A stretch of DNA of 11,365 nt from DATLXH01 sp035576005 (GTDB lineage: Bacteria > Acidobacteriota > Thermoanaerobaculia > Gp7-AA8). The position numbers and the translations under genes are program-made. The notes below the pieces were generated by a model. The model did no database searches. It was given only the letters and a program-made list of their open reading frames with translations, and was not told where the DNA came from. This document shows, piece by piece, positions 7,513 through 11,365 of the stretch. Positions within the stretch are counted from its first letter, which is position 1, and each line of letters opens with the position of its first letter. Where the stretch lies: contig DATLXH010000104.1 in assembly GCA_035576005.1 (NCBI GenBank), positions 1 through 11,365 on the forward strand, given 5' to 3'.

Positions 7513-7555
7513 GAAATGCAGAATGCAGATTGCAGATTGCAGATTGCAGATTGCA
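7513..7555. repeat. 7-bp tandem repeat (GATTGCA)n
   Basis: Four exact copies of GATTGCA (7528-7555) are preceded by two degenerate units, GAATGCA (7521-7527) and GAAATGCA (7513-7520). The array lies in the 141-bp gap between the phosphofructokinase stop and the hydratase start, about 40 bp upstream of the hydratase ATG. Short tandem arrays like this gain and lose units by slippage. I see no coding potential. Confidence 0.9.
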
Positions 7556-7616
7556 AGGAAGGTAGGCGGCAGAGCCGTCATTCCTGCCGGCGCCGTTTGA
7601 AGCACGACGTTCTCCG

Positions 7617-8690
7617 TCACCTGCCGTCTCCGAACGAGATTCCCAGCGATCGCGCGGTGGCTACGATCTCACTGTCCTGCGTAACGAGCTTCAGGTTCGA
7701 GATCGCATCCGCGATCGGAACCGCCAGGATCTCGTCCTGCTGGAGCGACACCATCTTTCCGAACTCTTTGCGCGCCACCAGGTCCATCGCAGCCTTCCCG
7801 AACCGCGTAGCCAGCAGGCGGTCGAAGGCGATTGGGGACCCTCCTCTCTGGACGTGCCCCAGGACGGTGACCCGGATCTCAAGGTCGATCCCCTTGCGGA
7901 TGTCGTCAGCTACCTGGTAAGCAACGCCTCCGAATCGTTTCGTGCTCTTTTCGAGATAGACTTCTTCGCCTCCGGAGCGTGTCGCGCCCTCGGCCACCAC
8001 GATGATGTCGAAGTTCGCGCCTTCCTTCTTGCGATTGCGAATGGTCGTAACGACGTTCTCGACCTGATAGGGAAGCTCGGGGATCAGAATGATGTCTGCC
8101 CCGCCCGCGATCCCTGCGTAGAGCGCGATCCATCCGGCAGTCCTGCCCATGACTTCGAGAATCATCACGCGGTTGTGACTCTCTGCTGTGGAATGAAGCC
8201 TGTCGACCGCCTCAGTGGCGATCGACACGGCCGTCATGAAGCCGAAGGTGAAATCGGTTGAGGCGAGATCGTTGTCGATTGTCTTGGGGACCGCGACGAC
8301 CGGAACTCCCAACTCACCGAACTGTTGGGCAATGCGGAGAGTTCCGTCACCACCGATCACGATGAGCGCGTCGATCCCGAACTTCTCCAGGTTCTCGAGC
8401 ACGGTACGCGATCGGTCCTCACATACCGATGGATCCTTGTCTGACGGATACGAGAACGGGTTGCCCCGATTCGTGGTCCGCAGAAGGGTGCCGCCTTTCG
8501 GCAGAATCCCGCGAATGCTATCGACTGTCAGTGGATGCGAGTTTCCTGAGATGAGCCCATCGAAACCTGACTCGATTCCTATCACCTCGAAGCCGTGATC
8601 TCGCGCGCCGGACTTCACGACCGCCCGGATCACCGCGTTCAAGCCCGGGCAATCTCCCCCGCCCGTCAAAATGCCAACCCGTTTCGTCAT
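7617..8690 (-). CDS. pfkA: 6-phosphofructokinase
   Basis: A 357-residue phosphofructokinase of the PfkA family, phosphorylating fructose 6-phosphate to fructose 1,6-bisphosphate in glycolysis. Motifs in order: GILTGGGDCPGLNAVIR (6-22), GGDGT (113-117), PKTIDND (135-141) with catalytic Asp139, EVMGRTAGWIAL (179-190), and LGHVQRGGSP in the C-terminal half. GGDGT has glycine at the position that is aspartate in pyrophosphate-dependent enzymes, pointing to ATP as donor; PKTIDND has the lysine common in PPi-type and mixed-type enzymes where E. coli PfkA has glycine. It therefore resembles the long bacterial group with mixed signatures, such as actinobacterial ATP-dependent enzymes. The start at 8690 is set by AAGGGA four bases upstream and by the family N-terminus; the 38-residue extension to 8804 is rejected. 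Divergent to the small membrane-protein gene. Confidence 0.94.
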   Translation of the reverse strand: MTKRVGILTGGGDCPGLNAVIRAVVKSGARDHGFEVIGIESGFDGLISGNSHPLTVDSIRGILPKGGTLLRTTNRGNPFSYPSDKDPSVCEDRSRTVLENLEKFGIDALIVIGGDGTLRIAQQFGELGVPVVAVPKTIDNDLASTDFTFGFMTAVSIATEAVDRLHSTAESHNRVMILEVMGRTAGWIALYAGIAGGADIILIPELPYQVENVVTTIRNRKKEGANFDIIVVAEGATRSGGEEVYLEKSTKRFGGVAYQVADDIRKGIDLEIRVTVLGHVQRGGSPIAFDRLLATRFGKAAMDLVARKEFGKMVSLQQDEILAVPIADAISNLKLVTQDSEIVATARSLGISFGDGR

Positions 8691-8835
8691 GAGGTCCCTT
8701 CTAGCACGTTCTGTGCTGCCCCCCGGTCGTCGATCGACGCCTCCTGGCCCCGACGGAGCCGGGGACATGGCACCTGCGTTGCTGTAACATTTCCGACGGC
8801 GCAAAAGACTGAGCCGCTTTTAACGTGGAGGAAAT
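8691..8835. promoter_or_regulatory. divergent intergenic region pfkA / small membrane protein
   Basis: This 145-bp region must carry signals for two divergent genes. It contains a perfect 12-bp palindrome CGTCGATCGACG (8728-8739), a possible operator, and GGAGG (8827-8831) four bases before the plus-strand ATG. TAACAT near 8786 is a possible -10 for the plus strand, without a clear -35. Confidence 0.35.
8695..8700 (-). promoter_or_regulatory. ribosome binding site of pfkA
   Basis: AAGGGA on the minus strand, four bases before the ATG at 8690. It decides between this start and the longer open frame beginning at 8804. A small hairpin (AGCAC/GTGCT, 8703-8717) sits directly upstream and could modulate access. 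Confidence 0.6.
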
Positions 8836-9090
8836 ATGGGAAGTTTTCTTGGTTGGATCATCTTCGGTCTTGTAATCGGTGCCATAGCCAAACTCTTGAT
8901 GCCTGGCAAAGATCCCGGTGGCTGGATCGTGACAATCCTTCTAGGTATCGCAGGTTCTTTCGTCGGCGGTTTCCTTGCGAGCACTTTGATGGGCCGCGAG
9001 AACACAGCAGCCGGGTGGATCGGCTCGATCCTTGGTGCCATGCTTCTTCTGTTCATCTACAGAATGGTCATCGGACGCCGTCGCGTCTGA
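8836..9090 (+). CDS. GlsB/YeaQ/YmgE family stress-response membrane protein
   Basis: An 84-residue inner-membrane protein of the GlsB/YeaQ/YmgE family (transglycosylase-associated protein family), usual length 80-90. Three hydrophobic segments are visible at about residues 3-22, 30-50 and 60-78, with the conserved pattern GWIIFGLVIGAIAKLLMPGKDPGGWIVTILLGIAGSFVGGFL. The Gly-rich helices and the PGKDPGG turn between the first two are the family hallmarks; the C-terminus is basic (GRRRV). GGAGG four bases before the ATG gives a strong start. The protein is a single-gene unit, divergent to pfkA and closed by a strong terminator. The family is often linked to envelope or general stress, but its molecular role is not established. 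Confidence 0.92.
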   Translation: MGSFLGWIIFGLVIGAIAKLLMPGKDPGGWIVTILLGIAGSFVGGFLASTLMGRENTAAGWIGSILGAMLLLFIYRMVIGRRRV

Positions 9091-9117
9091 CGCTACTTCA
9101 AAGTTGTTGCAAATGGT

Positions 9118-9146
9118 AAAGCCCCGCTCACAGCGGGGCTTTTTTA
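9118..9146 (+). terminator. intrinsic terminator after the small membrane protein
   Basis: An 11-bp perfect stem, AAAGCCCCGCT (9118-9128) and AGCGGGGCTTT (9132-9142), with the 3-base loop CAC is followed by a T-run to 9145. It lies 28 bases after the stop codon. A textbook rho-independent terminator. Confidence 0.95.
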
Positions 9147-9294
9147 TGCCCGGGAGCAGTCCCGAGCGGACGACTACAAAGTGCCGCCATCGAGAAAAGA
9201 AACGATGTGTCGTCCCGATTTTTGGCTGTACGCCCAAGCTTCTGATGACACCGGCTCTACTGTCTGACGTCGTTGAGCCGCGAAGCGGCGTAAT
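9147..9294. other. non-coding stretch
   Basis: About 150 bp between the terminator and the first palindromic repeat. I see no reading frame with protein-like composition, no RNA gene and no clear promoter in it. Confidence 0.4.
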
Positions 9295-9450
9295 CCCTCT
9301 CCCCGGCGGGGAGAGGGAAGCGAGCGGAGCGAAGCAGGGAGAGGGGCGTGAAAGTCTCGCCAGTCCCTCGAAAAGGGCGAGGTCTTCGTATCTCTCGCGG
9401 CCCCTCTCCCGGTCGCTTACGCGACCACCCTCTCCCCGCCGGGGAGAGGG
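9295..9450. repeat. compound palindromic repeat, CTCTCCCC/GGGGAGAG type
   Basis: A 23-bp near-perfect palindrome at 9295-9317 (arms CCCTCTCCCCG and CGGGGAGAGGG around one base) recurs as its exact reverse complement at 9428-9450. Inside, GGGAGAGGGG (9337-9346) faces CCCCTCTCCC (9401-9410), so the whole block can fold as a nested hairpin. A further small stem GGTCGC-TTAC-GCGACC lies at 9411-9426. The translation is low-complexity and not protein-like. It looks like a dispersed intergenic element; another copy touches the right edge of the window. Confidence 0.85.
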
Positions 9451-9484
9451 CTTCGCCCCTCTTCGAGGGCGCGAGTCCCGCCGC

Positions 9485-9537
9485 GTGTCATCACTTCTTC
9501 AACAGCGTTCCCGCTGTTAACCCGCTTGGGATGACAC
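9485..9537. repeat. nested inverted repeat, GTGTCATC/GATGACAC
   Basis: Outer arms GTGTCATC (9485-9492) and GATGACAC (9530-9537) enclose an inner hairpin AACAGCG (9501-9507) / CGCTGTT (9512-9518) with a 4-base loop. A 53-bp folding unit without coding potential. Its left part (TGTCATCAC...CAGCGTT) recurs at 9684-9698. Confidence 0.75.
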
Positions 9538-9575
9538 AGCCGTAAACCCCGCGCAAATGCTGGAGGTTTCTTAGA

Positions 9576-9668
9576 AGGAGCGTTTTTTGCGACGAGGGAT
9601 CTCGGAATGCGACGCGGTGCAATCAGGCATTGCCCATCTTGAGATCCTTCGTCGCAGACAGCGCTCCT
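9576..9668. repeat. long imperfect inverted repeat
   Basis: The left arm 9576-9603 (AGGAGCG, a T-run, then TGCGACGAGGGATCTC) pairs with the right arm 9641-9668 (GAGATCCTTCGTCGCA, then CGCTCCT). The two 16-base inner arms differ at one base, and the 7-base outer arms match perfectly around an internal loop. The spacer is 37 bases. Probably a dispersed hairpin element; no transposase is adjacent. Confidence 0.75.
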
Positions 9669-9683
9669 CCGGATGACGGGAAT

Positions 9684-9790
9684 GTCATCACAGCGTTGCC
9701 AATTGCGAAGCAACGCCTTTCTACTCGGGGTGACTCATCGTCTTTTCTCACTCGCGGCCTGTTGCCGGACATCGCTCGGATGACACGTCT
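9684..9790. repeat. further GTCATC-type repeat material
   Basis: It starts with TGTCATCACAGCGTTG, related to the unit at 9485, and includes the hairpin GCGTTGC (9693-9699) / GCAACGC (9710-9716). Degenerate GGTGACTCATC and GGATGACAC strings follow at about 9730 and 9778. It occupies the region immediately upstream of the hydrolase fusion gene, so any promoter of that gene must lie within or next to it. Confidence 0.55.
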
Positions 9791-9829
9791 CTCTCGCCCT
9801 GGCCCGACCCTCGCGAGATCACATCCTGA

Positions 9830-11365
9830 ATGCTGAGCTCCGAGAATCGACGCGTCGACCTTCCTCCCTGGTCTTTCTGGGAGGTGCGCCGCGGCTCCGG
9901 TACCCCGGTTGTCCTTCTGCATGGATTGTCCGGCTCTTCGCGATGGTGGGGCCGAAATATCGATGCGCTCTCGAAGCATCACCTTGTCACTGCGCTCGAT
10001 CTGATCGGATTCGGACGCAACCGGAAGTTTTTCCGTAAGACGCCGCTGCCGCCCGGGTTCGACGCAATCGCGTCCCTGCTGATTTCGTGGATGGAGGAAA
10101 ACTTCGACGAGCCGGTGCATCTTGTCGGTCACTCGATGGGGGGCCAGATCGCCATCCACATCGCGAACGATCGACCTGATCTCGTCAGGTCGCTGGTACT
10201 GGTCAGCTCGGCAGGCATCCCGTTCTCGATCGACCCACGCGCGCACGTCGGTGGACTCGGCAAGCCTCCGAAGGGTTGGTTCCGCTTTGGACGCCTCGTG
10301 GCCGGGGACTTTCTGCGTGCCGGGCCCACGTCTGTTGCCGTTGCGAGTGCGCGGATACTTCTCGACGACGCTCGTGAGGCGATGCGTTCGGTTGAGGCTC
10401 CCACTCTCATCATCTGGGGCGAGAACGATCCCCTGATTCCGCTCCGTTACGGGGAGGAGATCGAAAGAGAGATTCCGGGGGCACGTCTGGTCGTTCTGCC
10501 TGCGACGACACATGTGCCGATGTGGGAGAACTCCGCTGCCTTCAACAAGGCGGTGCTCGACTTCTTTCGCGCTGCCGAGTCACTTCCGTCACCAATCCCG
10601 AGGGCCTCGAGCTCCTTCTCATGGAAGGTTGAGCAAGGAGGCAGCAGAGTCGCGTTCCGCCGCACAGGAACCGATGTTCAGGTCGTGCTCGTTCATGGCC
10701 TCGGGATGTCCAGTGCGTACTTTGGTCCACTCGCACGCGCATTTCGAAATGCAGGGATCCGTACGATCGCGCCCGACCTTCCCGGCTTTGGTGCGAGCGC
10801 CGACGGCCCCGAGGTCTCGCCTCAGGAGCAGGCCGAACGGCTGCTCGCTTTCTGTCGTTCAATGGGAGTGACGAATGCGGTCTGGCTGGGCCATTCGACA
10901 GGAGCCCAGGTCGTGTATCACGCGGCCACGCTTGATCACTCGGTCGTTGCGGGCGCAGTTTACCTCGCGCCAATCTGGAATCGGTTTCGACATCCGTTCC
11001 TGCGGCTTTTCACTGGATTGCTGACCGACATCCCCAGGGAGCACCTGAGTCTTCTCATGCATGCGCTGCGCGACTACTGGCGCGCGGGAATCCTGCGATG
11101 GGCCAGAAACTTTCTGCGATTCTCGGCAGACGCATCAGAGCGGCCGGTGATACTCGAGCGCTCCCTCTTTCTCGCTGGCGATCGCGATCCCCTCATGGAT
11201 TGGGAGTGGCTCGAGTTGTTAGCCGGTGGGCCGGTGAAAAAGATTCCGGGAGCTCACGCAGTGAACGACTCTGCACCCGTCGAGACAGTCACTGCGGTGC
11301 AGCCACTGATTGATCAATGGATACGAGAATCGCGGCATTCATCTCCCCCTCTCCCGGCGGGAGAG
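9830..11365 (+). CDS. tandem double alpha/beta-hydrolase protein, 3' end outside window
   Basis: One uninterrupted frame of 512 codons from ATG 9830 to the right edge encodes two alpha/beta-hydrolase domains. Domain 1 (about residues 20-245): oxyanion HG at 31-32, nucleophile elbow GHSMGG with Ser102, Asp200 in WGENDPLIP, His228 in TTHVPMWE. Domain 2 (about 280-500): HG at 289-290, GHSTGA with Ser356, Asp453 in AGDRDPLMD, His476 in PGAHAVND. Both triads look complete. Short cap segments lie between the sixth strand and the Asp in each. A Ser/Pro-rich linker (ESLPSPIPRASSSFS) joins them. There is no signal peptide, so a cytoplasmic esterase, lipase or C-C hydrolase is likely; substrates are unknown. 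An in-frame TGA lies immediately before the ATG; no clear Shine-Dalgarno is seen. The last residues (SSPPLPAGE) are encoded by a CTCTCCC-type repeat, so the true stop is probably just beyond the edge. Confidence 0.88.
   Translation, partial: MLSSENRRVDLPPWSFWEVRRGSGTPVVLLHGLSGSSRWWGRNIDALSKHHLVTALDLIGFGRNRKFFRKTPLPPGFDAIASLLISWMEENFDEPVHLVGHSMGGQIAIHIANDRPDLVRSLVLVSSAGIPFSIDPRAHVGGLGKPPKGWFRFGRLVAGDFLRAGPTSVAVASARILLDDAREAMRSVEAPTLIIWGENDPLIPLRYGEEIEREIPGARLVVLPATTHVPMWENSAAFNKAVLDFFRAAESLPSPIPRASSSFSWKVEQGGSRVAFRRTGTDVQVVLVHGLGMSSAYFGPLARAFRNAGIRTIAPDLPGFGASADGPEVSPQEQAERLLAFCRSMGVTNAVWLGHSTGAQVVYHAATLDHSVVAGAVYLAPIWNRFRHPFLRLFTGLLTDIPREHLSLLMHALRDYWRAGILRWARNFLRFSADASERPVILERSLFLAGDRDPLMDWEWLELLAGGPVKKIPGAHAVNDSAPVETVTAVQPLIDQWIRESRHSSPPLPAGE
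11345..11365. repeat. CTCTCCC/GGGAGAG palindrome at right edge
   Basis: CTCTCCCGGCGGGAGAG (11349-11365) is a near-perfect palindrome related to the units at 9295 and 9428. It is cut by the window end and lies within the still-open hydrolase frame. Confidence 0.7.

Noticed and set aside
7513..7555. CRISPR-like array
   Set aside because: The units are 7 bp with no spacers between them; this is a simple tandem repeat.
7567..7589. Possible terminator after phosphofructokinase (CGGCAG/CTGCCG)
   Set aside because: Only six paired bases, an 11-base loop and no T-run on the relevant strand.
8691..8804. N-terminal extension of phosphofructokinase to 8804
   Set aside because: The family begins at MTKRVGILTGGGDCPG, with a good ribosome binding site directly before it; the extension has no family similarity that I can see.
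9032..9545. Plus-strand open frames across the palindromic block
   Set aside because: The translation is dominated by Arg/Ser/Pro from CTCTCCCC repeats; no domain and no ribosome binding site.
9623..10513. Minus-strand open frame of 296 residues
   Set aside because: It is antisense to the first hydrolase domain, whose plus-strand frame shows a complete catalytic triad.
10560..10680. Possible gene boundary or frameshift between the two hydrolase domains
   Set aside because: I translated the region codon by codon; there is no stop, and the frame passes cleanly from the first domain through a Ser/Pro linker into the second.

Overview
The window looks like chromosomal DNA from a moderately GC-rich, Gram-negative-type bacterium: it encodes lipobox-bearing substrate-binding proteins and a branched-chain amino acid ABC permease, and its intergenic spaces are full of dispersed palindromic repeats. 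The repeat style and gene mix remind me of Acidobacteriota or similar soil and sediment phyla. That is an impression only; no rRNA or marker gene is present to settle it.

Layout. Seven genes lie on the minus strand. Read in their transcription direction, from high to low coordinates, they are: 6-phosphofructokinase (8690-7617), a crotonase-family enoyl-CoA hydratase (7475-6675), an aldo/keto reductase with an unusual insert (6527-5412), an aldehyde dehydrogenase (5374-3899), two tandem paralogous LivK-type lipoproteins (3649-2447 and 2337-1090), and the permease LivH (968-48). The reductase and dehydrogenase are 37 bp apart and probably co-transcribed. The two livK genes and livH form the start of a liv operon whose remaining parts (livM, livG, livF) should lie left of position 1. 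A good intrinsic terminator sits between the second livK and livH. Two genes lie on the plus strand: a small GlsB/YeaQ-type membrane protein (8836-9090) with a textbook terminator, and a long reading frame (9830 to the right edge) that encodes two complete alpha/beta-hydrolase domains in one polypeptide and has no stop inside the window.

The spaces between genes hold at least five kinds of repeat: a GCCGGC-type palindrome at the left edge; a REPIN-like pair of 42-bp inverted arms between the aldehyde dehydrogenase and the liv genes; a GGCCGCAC hairpin with a 12-bp direct duplication; a 7-bp tandem repeat between the hydratase and phosphofructokinase; and about 500 bp of nested inverted repeats (CTCTCCCC/GGGGAGAG and GTCATC/GATGAC types) between the small membrane protein and the hydrolase fusion. 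A further CTCTCCC-type palindrome sits at the right edge, inside the open frame of the hydrolase.

Functionally the genes point to ordinary carbon metabolism: amino acid uptake, CoA-ester hydration, carbonyl-group redox and glycolysis. I see no defence system, CRISPR array, transposase, prophage gene or RNA gene. The best leads are the double-hydrolase protein, the REPIN-like element, the insert in the aldo/keto reductase, and the duplicated binding proteins.
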